Source: Bugula neritina
Taxonomy: Eukaryota; Bryozoa; Gymnolaemata; Cheilostomatida; Bugulidae
Assembly (NCBI GenBank): GCA_964035545.1
Contig: OZ037768.1
Span: 19,199,700-19,263,699, forward strand
DNA: 64,000 bases
Direction of reading: 5' to 3'
In this document: positions 1 to 12,900 of the stretch, in pieces
Layout of the letters: each line of letters opens with the position of its first letter
Numbering within the stretch: position 1 is the first letter of the stretch
Made by a program: the position numbers and the translations under genes
Notes under the pieces: generated by a model
What the model saw: only the letters and a program-made list of their open reading frames with translations
Database searches by the model: none
What the model was told of the DNA's origin: nothing

Positions 1-2832
1 GGTATGTTTTGCGAAAAGTTAAACCCTTAATGACATTAAAGAGCTTAGGCTATCTCAATTTTTCTGCTACTGTTCCTAAACGCTCAAGAAATGCTAGCGT
101 ATACAAAGATGGTAGAATATATTAAATAAATGCTAAGGTACACTAAAACGCAGAGCAGATCAGCATATCTGGGCTATATTATGTGGGCAGAAGAAATTAG
201 GCTATGACTATAATATTTATCAAATGACAAAATTTAAATAATTCAAACAGTTGGACGTGTTGAGTTGCCAAGTATTCACACCCAAAACCAACTACATGTA
301 GAAAACTAACAACAAGTTTAATAAGCAGAAGCAAAACCAAACTTTTAGTAGTATACAACAATAAGCAACTGTAACATGTTGATGTTTGACAAGTGGTGAA
401 ACCAGCTAATATTTATAGTAAGATGGTAATATTGCAGACTAAAAGTATTATTAAGTGTATTGCTTGTCTTTAAACTTAACTTGATGATTTGAACATGGAC
501 CCATTGAAATACTACTTTAATTCAGTGCTTGGACCAGAGTGATTAGTAGGGTCAACAGATATTTCTTAGCACTCGCTCCAAAACCACCTTCGAAATGTTC
601 TAGTCTTTATAAACGGATTGTTAGCAGTGAAACTGTCAGCTATAGGAGCTTTAATATACAGTCCAATTTGACAAGAGAGAACAGATACAATACAACATAC
701 ACTTACAATATAAACCTAAATGTAGAAAACATACCTGCTGGTGAATTCTCAGTCTAAACAGTGGTAATGAGATAGTTTCAAGTTGGTAAAACTTGTACTG
801 TCACATAGTATAGTTCCTAAGTAGATATGCAGAGTGTCTTTTCAAAGATTTCTTGAAGGCAGCCTTGTAAAGTTGAATAAACAGTCGGCAGCGTGTTTCT
901 CTAATTAATGTAAAGACACAGGCACTGTGGTTGAAATATCAATTCACCACTAGTAGTGGTTAGTCTAATCTCTGCTAGTCAATCACTGCAGTAATAGTAT
1001 CAACTGTAAAGTGTTGTATCAGCAAGACTTCTGCTCAACTTGTATCACAAACTTGTGATAGGCTATCTATTTTAGCACATAATCACTGTGCTCCTCTGAT
1101 ATCTATTATCTTAGCTTGAGACAACAAATAACATGGGAAGGGGGGTACCACAGGGCCCCTATACATATGTCCAACAGAAAGCCAGGCTAGCATTGTATGT
1201 TCCATTGAAAAATTGAGGTTTGCATCTGTAATTAATATTACAGTAGATTTTATCAAAACATTCATAACATAGTGTCTTTGCATGTTGCTAATAATCACCG
1301 AGAGGTTAGCTGTAACCTAGCAATTTTTAGATCATCAAAAAGCTCAAGACTTATGGACTCCATTCAATAATATATTAGGTAGCTTGTAGGTAAACAAAAC
1401 CATTGCCTAGAAATGTTTTAACCTTACACAATGCATTTGGGTTAAATTTTTCTCTCTTCTATATTACAAAATAATTTTTCCTAACATACACATTTATGCT
1501 AGGTAATAATAATTTAGTATTTTCCAACTTCTACAGATTTGTGAAAGTGCCAGTTATCAGAAGACTTTACAGCAATACTGAAGATACTAAGTTGCGAATT
1601 TGAATGTTATAAAGAAATGTACACTAATATTAATTACATATGCAACCTATTACTTTAAATTGAACGCACTATGCTAGCCTGGAGACTTCCAACAGAGGCA
1701 GGTTTGGGGGTTCTATGATATCCCCCTTTGAAATTGGAATTGTGTGCAAGAGAATGCATTTATAGAAAGCTGATTGTCACTGCCCACTCACTGTGAACAG
1801 TTACATGTACTTACACTGTAAGTAGGTACTTATACTTACTTACAGTATGAATAAATCATCAGACACGTTGGCAGAAATCCAAACAGATTGCCAATCAGAG
1901 AGATAAACTATTACTCTTTAATTCGAAAATAGCATAAAATCTGTGAAATACATAAATATACAAAATACAACAATTAGATACTTATGGCATTGCCAGGGGT
2001 GGAAATCATACCAGACAAAGTTATGTCTAACGATGTGATGCAAACGAGGTACATGGGGCGAGGGCCATGAAACATTCTAAGATTTATCTTCTTGTTACAT
2101 GTGAGAATTCTAAGGAATAGAAAAAGCAAAAAAGTAATAAAAACAACATTTTAAAAGGCAACACAACATTTTAAGTTAAAATTCCAACACAGGCAATATG
2201 TAGACGTACTATCAGCAATCACCTGATCAAATGCTCAATTTCATAGTGTTATATAGGATATGAAGACAATACATACTTAACGAGTTACAGATTAAAGTTG
2301 ACATATCGAGTATATAACTATACTTGAAAAGCCTTTAACCTATTAAGATCAAGAAAAATGAATACCAACCTGCATGCAATAAACAACCAAATGCTAATAA
2401 AATATAACAGTCTGTAAAGGGATAGGGTACTTTTAATTCAAAGTGACTTACTTAACACAGGCTTAGCAGATTGGTCACATGACACTGTCAGCATCAACTA
2501 AACATGCCCATCACACTACTACCAAGTGACAGCTTCTGAAAAGTGAGCATATTTAAATTTTAAAATTAATTGGAATTTGCGGAAGTGTGATGAATAACAT
2601 TAAAATAACAATCAGATAAAACGTTTAATCAAAACATTTCAAATTACTGCCCGTTTTGAAGTCAAACAGCTTACCATATCTCTTGTTTGACTGGACTAGA
2701 AAGATTGTATAAGGCAGAGGCACCTCAGGTGTAGCTCTACAGCCCTGACAGCTGACGCCATTGAAATATAAGGACAGGCAAAAGAATATGCTTGTCATAA
2801 AAACATTTATAAAAAACAACAGCTAAATTAAT
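1..2832. other. Gene-poor flank downstream of YTHDC2
   Basis: I find no open reading frame with convincing splice sites or familiar residues on either strand. The longest open stretches are about 70 codons and look random in this AT-rich DNA. The right edge holds the likely YTHDC2 poly(A) signals. Exons of a gene lying mostly outside the window could be missed. Confidence 0.5.
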
Positions 2833-3577
2833 TTTATTCCTATACCAAGAACAATACAATGTACAATTTCAATACAAGTATAAAGTTATTTATTAATTCC
2901 AACACTTTTTTTGAAATTTGAAAGCAGTAAAAAAATAAAATTCTTAAAAAACTGCACTTTAAAGAAAAACAACAAAAACTAAATAGAAATACGAGACCCA
3001 CTCTCAAATTGAGTCAGCTCCCCCTATGGATTTCACCGACTCCAATGTGCCCCAAGCTAACTGTACTAACCCAACAGTTAAAGTGAAACAAACAAAACTG
3101 TCATGCAGATTCTGCTAATGACAGAATAAAATAAAATATTCCAAAATAAATAAACTTTCTTGTTAAGAAATAAACAATTCACAATAGAAACCTGACAAAA
3201 TGAACAACTAGTAACGGATAAGCATGTAGGAAGGAAACACAACTATAAATGAGTGTGTTACACCAAAATTACTTGCGGTAGTGCAACTAAACAAAAAGCA
3301 TAGAGTGACATATGAGAACAAGAGAAACAGGTATTTTCATGGTCCTGGCTTTAGTCTTGTTTACTGGTCCAGTCTCAGTTTGAACAGATACTTGAAATAG
3401 CTGGGTGATACCGCAGTGGCTGATACAAGTGCACACTGGGCCTTATCACAAGTACTCGAAGCTTAAGTGTGGTGGTAGCCAACATCCATATCACACAGTT
3501 ACATGTTTACTGTGTAATAAGATATCATGTGCAGCTTCATTATCTCAAGTCTCCCCTCCCAGCCGGCCAGGGTAATG
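2833..3577 (-). other. Probable 3' untranslated region of YTHDC2
   Basis: After the YTHDC2 stop codon (3580-3578, minus strand) the first AATAAA hexamers on that strand lie at 2894-2889 and 2838-2833. They imply a 3' UTR of roughly 690-750 nt. No other AATAAA was seen between them and the stop. Which signal is used cannot be told from the sequence. Confidence 0.5.
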
Positions 3578-6500
3578 TTACTTGTTTCTCTTTAAAATAG
3601 TGACGTGAGAGTTATCCCCCCTAGAAGACACGGCCACTGCGTTCCAGAGTTTCACAAGTTCCTCACCGACTGATACCTCCAACTCCTGCAAACATTTACC
3701 AGCTCAGGCATTTCAAAGTCTCAAAAACTTAAATATTTCCATGCAAATATTATGCTGACGAAATAAAACAAGCGACCAATAAACAAGCTTACTTCAAGAA
3801 ACTGTCTAAATTAAAAATCCCAATAAAACATTATTAAAATATCTATTCAACAGTGATACTATATACACAAACTTCAAGTGTACTAAATTCACTCTTTCTG
3901 TAACACTAACAGAGGTTTTGGAGTTTTATGCATACAAGAATAACAATGACAATTAGCTTATAGTTACAAATAAGACCAATATTCACACTCATGATTTAAG
4001 ATGCAAGGACCTAAAGTCATCAAACACAGACAAATCAAACAATTCCAACCTTTTTAGGCTAACTGAAAGTGGACTGCTCAAATTTGCGCATCAAACTATA
4101 ATTTGTATGAATGCACCTTTTGGAGAAACTAATCCAGGTAAATCGTTTTCCAACCTACAAACATTCTCCAACGAAACAAGTAGTGGCTGCATATTTACAA
4201 AAGATGCCCAACTGAACCATTCTTATACAAAGTTCAAAAACGAAATGAGCCAAACACAGTTTCTAACACATCGGCTAGATCATATTAATCTAATGTGATA
4301 TTCCTATATTATTTTAGTATATTGTTTTATTTACAACACAATGAATTACTCACCTGTCCATCGCAGCTCATGCTAATTGGCTGGTTATCACACAGCATGT
4401 TGTACAGTGACTGGGTGTGAGCGAATGGTATGCTCGTACTACAACACCAGGAGTAGACTGAATAGGAAGGAAGTACGACGTTACATTATTAGAAACAGAT
4501 CAGAGTGCCAGCTGGTATTTATAGGAGTGTGTTTATAATGGTTTTATACCAAAATAACTTAACAAATATTGCTTACAAACAACCAAATATAGAATAAAGA
4601 TTCTAATAGTATACAAATGGAATATCGACTGCCCACTCCATTAGCATATCGGAGTAAAACGCTTATTCTCGCATTCCAACACTTGAATTTTATTTAGAGG
4701 CCTAACTCTGGTATACTTGATATCAGCTGAAAATATTTATGATTAATTGATTAGGTACGAACACCTGTAAAAGTCCGGCTGTACAGGGCGGAGCTTTGCA
4801 CAAACTGCTAGTGAAAACTTCGGACAGACAGCAGAATAGGCTGTTTTATATAAATTTCATGCATGTGAACACGCTGAACAAATAATCCGAATGGTTCTTG
4901 TGGTAGTGAGCTGATTTGCTGACTACTATTCAGTGAGTTCAATTTTGCATCTCAGTTTTGCATTTTTATTTCAATCAATTGCACATCATTGCGAGTAGCG
5001 AGTGAGATCTCATATTGAAATAATTTACAAAATAGGTCGACAAAGCCATCGGGAAATACAATTTGTCACTTGAGTTTCGCTTCCACTGGGCGGGCATTGT
5101 GTGTAGCAGGAAACTCCCGCAGCGTTAGGTTTCGAACGCAGCTGCTAAAGGCTGATAGCTCAAACCATAAAAACAATAATTTACAATTACTGCTTTCCAA
5201 GAACATTGTCCTGAACTAGACTAGTTGGTTTTCACTTTATATAGCAGATCAACACTTAAGTTTTAGTGTTCGTAAAAATACTGAATGATTTTGCATTGCC
5301 GCATAGAATAACTAATACCGCAGCTTTTGACATAACACTACACACAAACATCATAACACAGCAATTTGAGATAAACACTTGCAAACCAACACCGTTATCA
5401 GTAATGTAATACATTCTACGTATTCTAAACTAGCAGATTCTGTCCCCATGTAAACTCAAAAGAGTGCAGCTATTATAATGTTTTTGTCCAATTGAAGTGC
5501 TGATAACAGTTATCAGACACACGGAGATACAAACACAATCTAGAACATCAGCACAGCTAAAATATTTGAACAATTTTAAGTACACATTTGATTTTCGAAT
5601 ATGCATAAATTAAAATGAAATTTGTGTTGATATAAGAATACACATTTTAATAGCTGAACACCAGTTTTAATTGGTCTTCAGTGGATAGTTAAACATTAAT
5701 GATATAATTGATATAATATGTCATAAAATACCTCTTAATCCAGTTGACAAAGTAGACAGTGGTAAGGTTACTCTGGCCAAACGCTGAGAGCAGGTTGGAG
5801 GGAGCTAATCCATTAACTGAAGCCAAGCCATGGAAATACGCGCTGCCTTGTACCATGAATATGAGGAACAAAGCCTGACACTCCTGTAACAATATCACCA
5901 ATGATACAATTTATGTAAGGCATTGTGAAATATGCAGCAAACATTAATCAGGCACCATCTATTCTAGGCAGTATGTATATGTGTCGTGTAGTGTGTAGAT
6001 GTGTCGTGTACTAGGTCCGACGCAGATACAATTCTGTAATAAGGCTACCAACTTTATTAGTACTAAAGACTTGATGTTTACAAAGAAAAAGTAAAAACTA
6101 CTTGTGCAGTTTAATATTACTCATAAATTGATAGAACTTCAAATTAAAAATAATCCCAATTAAATCACCTAGTTCTAGATGAGTTTCCTCCATTCTTTCC
6201 TTCATGAAATTCAGTTCTTTGATGAACAAATATTTATGCCAAAAGCTGGGTAATTCTCAATTTTTGAATGATTTAGATGTCAAGGGAAAAGACATCTGAA
6301 AGAAACTAATTTGCAAGCACTGAAACTCACCTGCAAGGCAGCATTAATACGGCTAGCCGTGGGCTGACTTGTGGCCCACAGACCATTAGCCTGACTAAGC
6401 TCCAACATTCCACGATGAAGGGAACTCACGACAAAGTACCGGCAAGGTGAGGTGGACTTGAAGGGGTGAGGTTTAGACAGCTGAGCTGGGGCTAGAAAAC

Positions 6501-6929
6501 ATGTAAGTATAAACTGTTGCTGAATTATATGTTTTTACAGATGTATTAGAAAAGATGGTAAACATTAACACATTCACTTTAATAAAGTAGTAATAATATA
6601 TAAGAGTGAAGGAAAGCTCCACATTCTACACTCTTTCCTCAATATAATCTCTTACTGAACTCAAGTATCTTGTGAATTTATATTAAAAGAGAATAGTCCC
6701 AAAATTGAGGGGTTTATCAACCATCTAGCATTTAAAAGTGATCATTAACGCAAAAAAAGAATTCAAGTTACAGCTGACACTAACTTGGTCTATAGTTGTT
6801 CATCACAAAATGTAAAATGCATACCTGGACTAATGCTGGGACTGTTTGTTGTACTACTCCGCTGGCTGTTAGAAGAACTACTTTTTAGAGAGGATGTTTC
6901 ACTGTGACCAGCCTTCCCCACTTTATTCT
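3578..6929 (-). CDS. YTHDC2: YTHDC2 exons 26-30: Ser-rich linker and divergent YTH domain
   Basis: Residues 1212-1414. Exon 26 is Ser/Thr-rich linker. The YTH domain starts near CRYFVVSSL in exon 27. The first m6A-cage Trp is present at W1285 (GLWATS). Exon 28 aligns to human without gaps over 51 residues. The second cage Trp is replaced by Phe (F1335), the cage Leu (L1340) is kept, and VNWIK matches human VEWIR. The human Lys before the conserved Ser in the first strand is Ser here. Exons 29-30 complete the fold ([31 protein letters not shown]) and end at TAA. The domain is full-length but divergent, so m6A affinity may differ. Confidence 0.9.
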
Positions 6930-9900
6930 CTGAAAACAAGTCAAAGAAACACTCTAATCTCGCAGATAAAAACAGCTTTGCTGTGGGGAGATTATACCAC
7001 GCCCCCAGCAACACACAGCAACATGGCCTGAGACCACCTGCTGTGTTACCAGATCAAAATGTGAATGGTTTGATAATGTAGTGGACTCCCTGCAATGTTG
7101 ACATACGGTTTCCATAGTTGCAGGTGGTTGCAGGTGGTTAGTGGAGATACCAGAACCTACTCAACTTTGCCTGGTGACAGGTCAAAACCTGACTGCAGAT
7201 GTTTTGAACACAATTACTTAGCTGGTGTGTGCTAAATATAATAAAATGACCAATATAGGTTACTACATATATGATATCTAAATTACCATATGCTATTAGA
7301 TATAATATTACTAAATGCTACTACATATAACATTACTATATATACTACTACCTTTAATATTACCATATGTATATTACTATATACTACATATAATACTACT
7401 ATATTGATATATTACAAGATAAACTTACTGGAAGGTCGTTTGTGATCAGTTCCTGGCCTGTTCTTTGCTCGTCTCTGCTCGCTGCCGCTAGAAGAGTCAT
7501 CAGAATGCTGACTGTGGCTTGTGTACTCGGAGAAGCCAACCCCAGTTCCTGAAGCTGACCAATACACAACAAATTGTCAGAATTATCTAAACACACAATC
7601 CGAGGATGAAGAATAAAGGCAAGCATTTAGAGTGGAGCAGTACATTAGTTATGATTAGCCCAGTATCAAGAGTCAGGCTAAGAGAAGTTGCAACATTTAT
7701 AGTACTACACACAGAGACACAAACTGTATACACAATAATATACACAGAAACACGAACTGTATACACAGTGATATACACAGAAACAAACTGCATACACAAT
7801 AATATACACACAACAACAAACTGTATACACTATACACAATAATATACACAGAAACACACCCTGTATACACAGTGATATACACAGAAACAAACTGCATACA
7901 CAATAATATACACAGAAACATGAACTGTATACACAGAAACAAGCACCGTTATATATAACACAGTTATATACACACATAAACACATAATATCAATTATGAC
8001 CCACCCATGGGTCTGGGTCGTTGACCAATTCCTACTGGCTGCTTCAACCCAAGTGCCTGCTCTTCACTGGTCAAAATCATTACGATAGTCTTTATTACGG
8101 TCTACAAATGCAACAAGAATAGTCACAATACTTTATTTAATATCTTTAAGAGTTCGCTATAAAAATGCTGCAAAAATCCTCTGAAATAACACCAGTAAAA
8201 CTCTGTAAATGCCACTCATTCACAGAATATGAGATGAAAATTAGGTAGGCACATCCGACGAACCTGTCCTGAGTCCGAACAAGTCAAACTACTTGAGCCA
8301 GGATACGCTGCAAGTGCTACAACTATTGGGTATTAAAATGATTCTGTTAGGGTGCATAACTATTCTTGGTTAAAAATTGCAGTTTAGAAAATGGCCTTAG
8401 GAATTTCTCGTTTAGTCATCTCTACGTTTAGAAAAATTCATTTTACTAATATTAGAGAATGGCAAAAGGAAATGCTATTTCAGTCATCTCTACGTTACTT
8501 AGTGGCTTTCTATTTACTGCAGATTCGAACAGATTATAACCGCAATTTATATCATACTTATTATCATAAACTTTACAACTAGGAGATAAACAAGTCTCCT
8601 AGACAGCAAGGATGTTTCCATTTACCTCTTCAGCGTGGGTGAGCTGCTTGTTCGGAGTAACTAGTTTTCTCAACACAAGAGAATACAACTTCTGTCTGAG
8701 GTGCTGAATGAGTTCGGCTAGCTGATGGTCAACAGAAAATTTAATCCAATTATCCAATGAGAAAGTGACTTTCTGATCAAGTGGGGAGTTGTCTTCTTCG
8801 CTGTCACTGCTAAACACTGAGCCCTCATTGCTTGCCGCCATCACTATAGTGTATAACAGTTAAAGTATATGAGCAATGTACAATATTATATTATAACATA
8901 AGGTGTGATATAGCATATAGCTGGTAATATACTGTAATAGAGTGTGTGATACAATATAATATAGTTCGTATTATTGTAATATAATATAGTATGTGATATG
9001 ATAGTGTAATATAGTGCATAGATTATAGCAAGTAGTGTGAGATATGATAGTATAATATAGTGTGTAATACAGTGTGTTATATTGTAGCAGTATATAGCTG
9101 TAACGTCATAGTATAATAGAGTGCATAGTATTATAGCAAATAAAGTTGACCATCGCGTGTGAAAACACTGGTAATTTAGCAGTTGCATTCTATACCAATA
9201 GCTCCCAGGTTTTTACATATTTTAGTGCAATTTACATAAAATCACATAAAAATGGGTAGACTCTCTCGTCATATTTCTAAATTGTAAGATAGCTTAGAGC
9301 CTGGCCACACTTGCATTGTCGAATACAAACATACACAAAAATTATGTATCTATGTAAAGTAAAAAGTGAAGTATTACGCAAAGACTGTACTAATGAGATA
9401 ACACACACTTTCAAGACCAAATTTCACCAAATTTTAAACTTTCTAGTTTGATCAATATTACAATAAATGTGGAATATCCTTACAATACAGTACAATACAT
9501 AGTAGACGCAGAGAGCATCGGCCTTGTTTGTGTTATGGTCAAGTTAATAAATATACCCACCTTTTCCAAAACTGATATTAAGACGAGATGGACCTCCAAA
9601 AAGAGCCAAGGTAATAGGGCTGATAGCCGTGGCGCACCTGGCCTTAGAGGTTGAGAAACTACAAGATACCAGGATACTCTTAGTATAGAAGATAACATAA
9701 AAACTTGTAAAATCACAGACGAAAACTGCTTTTTTCCTCAAAAAATAAATGATAAATATAAGGATATTGATATTATATGAAACAAGATGTGCACAGTAGA
9801 GCAAATTTTAGATTCACTGCGTTTCCAAGCTTTGCATTATTCGAATAGATTTGTTCACTCGATGTTTGTAAACAGTTGCATAAAATAAAACCACAACCAC

Positions 9901-12900
9901 AAGTTCATGCAAACTGCAACCAATCGCGTAACGCAAAGTCATGGAAACGCAGTGATTAGCAGCAAGAAATACTCACTTCCTGATAGAGTAGGACACATAC
10001 GGAGAGCGGCACAACTCCTCGTAAATCACCCAGTCTGTCGGCAGAGCATCCACAGCCTCCTTGTGACTGTCGGTAGTGACTTTACCCACTGATTGGTTGA
10101 GGACAGACGTTGGGTGAAATCTCACCTTGTTCTCCTTCCTACAACACACCACACTACACTTTAGCAGGAAATACAGGTTGCCTGCATTCAGTCACAATAA
10201 TTTGAAAGCGAATGGAAAATAATATGCAGCAAATAGATTGACGTTGAGATATTTTATTTCTTATATGATTACAGAGTAGTATATATTACATTATACTCTC
10301 ACTACATTACTTAAAGACCTTTAATCCTTTTAGAATGCTAAAAGCAACTTTGTAAAGATATAATCTTATTATGAATTACTATGGAAAAATTCATACATCT
10401 CAAGCACGTTTATACATCTTGACTTGGAATTTATTATTTGGATACACGAATATCTTTACACTAAACAATCAAACTCCTATAAAGTTAGGTCTATGAACAT
10501 ACATCTATAAGAGACAAGAAATATATAGACAGAAATTATCTAGAATAATATTATTTATCGATAACATACTCTGTTTTAAATTCACTTGACCCCCTGTCGA
10601 CCTTCATGATGTTAGGATAGGTTCCGGCACAGAGTGCTGCTTTCACCACAGCCCAGCAGTCGGAGTTGGTGTTGAGGTCCCTGATGTCTCCAGCTCCTCT
10701 AGCTCTCACGAATCCTGACGCTCTTAGCTGACCCAGCAGCAGCGACCTACACAGCAGAACGACGACTAGACCACAGCATGGGCAAGTCAGCGTGATCATT
10801 GAGTCATGTTGTTGATATATCTTTAACAACAAACCAGGGTTATAAATTCAATTCTCTTAGTTTTCAACGTTGAGATGGGTTTTCAATTTACATCTTATTA
10901 ATGCAGAAATTTAAAAGAAAATTCATTGCTTCTATTAGCTATACATGCCAGCAACTAACCTCACAGATGAGTAGATGTGATACTAGGAACAGTCTAAACA
11001 ACATAGTATTATAACAAAAAATATGTCAGTAAAGCATTAATCAACTTCAATAAAATGTACAAAAACACTGACAAAGTTTATGTTTGTTTACACTTGAATG
11101 CTATAGTGTCAAACCAAATACTGGCATGCTTTTTTAATAACATCAAGTGTCATGGGCATTACATCACTAGCATGCTTTTAGAAGCAGCAACATTGGGTGC
11201 TGCTAGCATTACATTACTAGCCATGTTATTATTGGCATGGGAGAGTCTCAGATTATTGACGTAAACAATGATGCACCAGCATATAAACTAAATGTTACCT
11301 CATCCCTAAAATCATTTCCATGGTAGCAGAGGATACGAAGTTCTTCTCACAGAAAGACTTCTCTATGCCGTCAGCTCGCGCTTTTTGCCATGCCTGGAAC
11401 ACTCGAAGATAGGTCATGTGATCACTAAGAGACTCGGCGCCAAACCGCTGCCTCACTTTGGCAGCGGCTCTTTTCAAGGAGGAGTTTATCGGCAGCAAAA
11501 CTGAAAATATTGAGTAACGGAGGCTGTAGTGAATGCTTCCTTAGTGACATGTTTATTATTTTCTAAAAACAACTTTAAACCAAAATCAAATCTCATAACA
11601 GAGTGAGTGAAATCAACAGATTTTTCACATTTTCAAATTTTTCATTGCAATTCGAAAAAATCTAATGTATAAGACGCAAAGTTCTATCTTGCAGAAGGAG
11701 ATTAAAGACAAAGGTTGCACTTGATTTGAATAGATGAGTCATTATAACCAAACGGAGTTGATGAGTGACTCAGATTGAAAGCAGGACAGAACATCATATG
11801 GCGTGACTAGTTGTGACCATGTGGAGGTAACTCACAAGGTTCCTTGTAGGCTAGGGTACAGGCGATGGTGAGCACGGGATCCAGGCATTTCAGCATCACA
11901 GAGTATATGATCATTTTACCAAGACGTGGAGAAATGGGGATGTCAACCAAATGGTGTCCCAACTCTGTCAGGTCTTCAGAGTCATCCAAAGCATCCATTT
12001 GCTGAACCAAAGTAAAACACAATGCAATGAAATATCAGATTATTATTGTCTATTTGTATATTAGAAACCAGTCATATTCTTAGACCTTTACTTGCAGCTT
12101 TACTTTACAGAGTAATTAAGGGGGGGGTAACTTATACATCGAGAAATAACTACAGTGCTTTCTCTGTATCTCACAGCTCCATTTTTCACGAAATTCCATA
12201 GGTCATGAGAAGGGCTTGAAACCCTGTTTTGTAGCTTATATATGCGTGTATAGGGACAAAATTGCTGAATTTAACAAATCCACAAGTTAAATCTGGTATT
12301 CTACTATGCCACGAATTGAGGTAGTGAGATAAGGAGGGAGCATTGCAGATTACTCTTATATTCTACTTGCACATATGTACCACATGCATGTATCATATAC
12401 ATGTACTATATACACACCTTGAGTAACTGGACAGCATTTCTAGCAATGAGAAAAGAAGGTGGCTCTGGAGCCAGGGAGAGGAAATCTGCTATGCCAGTGT
12501 TACTCGGGGCCAACAACTTAGTCTGCAGGCAAAGTTCCTGTAGACAAAGAAAGTATAGTGTAAACTCTGGTGCGCAAATTTCCTGTCATTGGGGTAGGAA
12601 TTTTCCCAGCAGATAAAATTGAAAAATAGTAAAAGACCTTAAAAAACAGATTTGCTTCTTAAAACAGCTTAGTATTTACAGTATCGCACACAGTTGAATA
12701 TATATAATGATAGTCTGGATGCTAAGATACACAAATGAGTGGGTAGAACACTGGATACTGGCTTTTGTTGCTGTACAGAAATCAAAACTTTAATGAATTC
12801 TAATATGCAAGTAACCTTTTTGCATCTAAAGAGGAAGTCTAAATTTGAGAGGAGGTGAGTTTGCAGAGTTTACAGCGCTTCCTAATCACCAAGTATAAAT

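Noticed and set aside
1083-1298. Minus-strand 71-codon frame in the left flank
   Set aside because: No splice context, motif or codon pattern separating it from chance frames in this AT-rich DNA.
7697-7983. Cys/Val/Tyr-rich minus-strand frames of 81-92 codons
   Set aside because: They lie wholly inside an intronic minisatellite and reflect its TGT-rich repeat strand.
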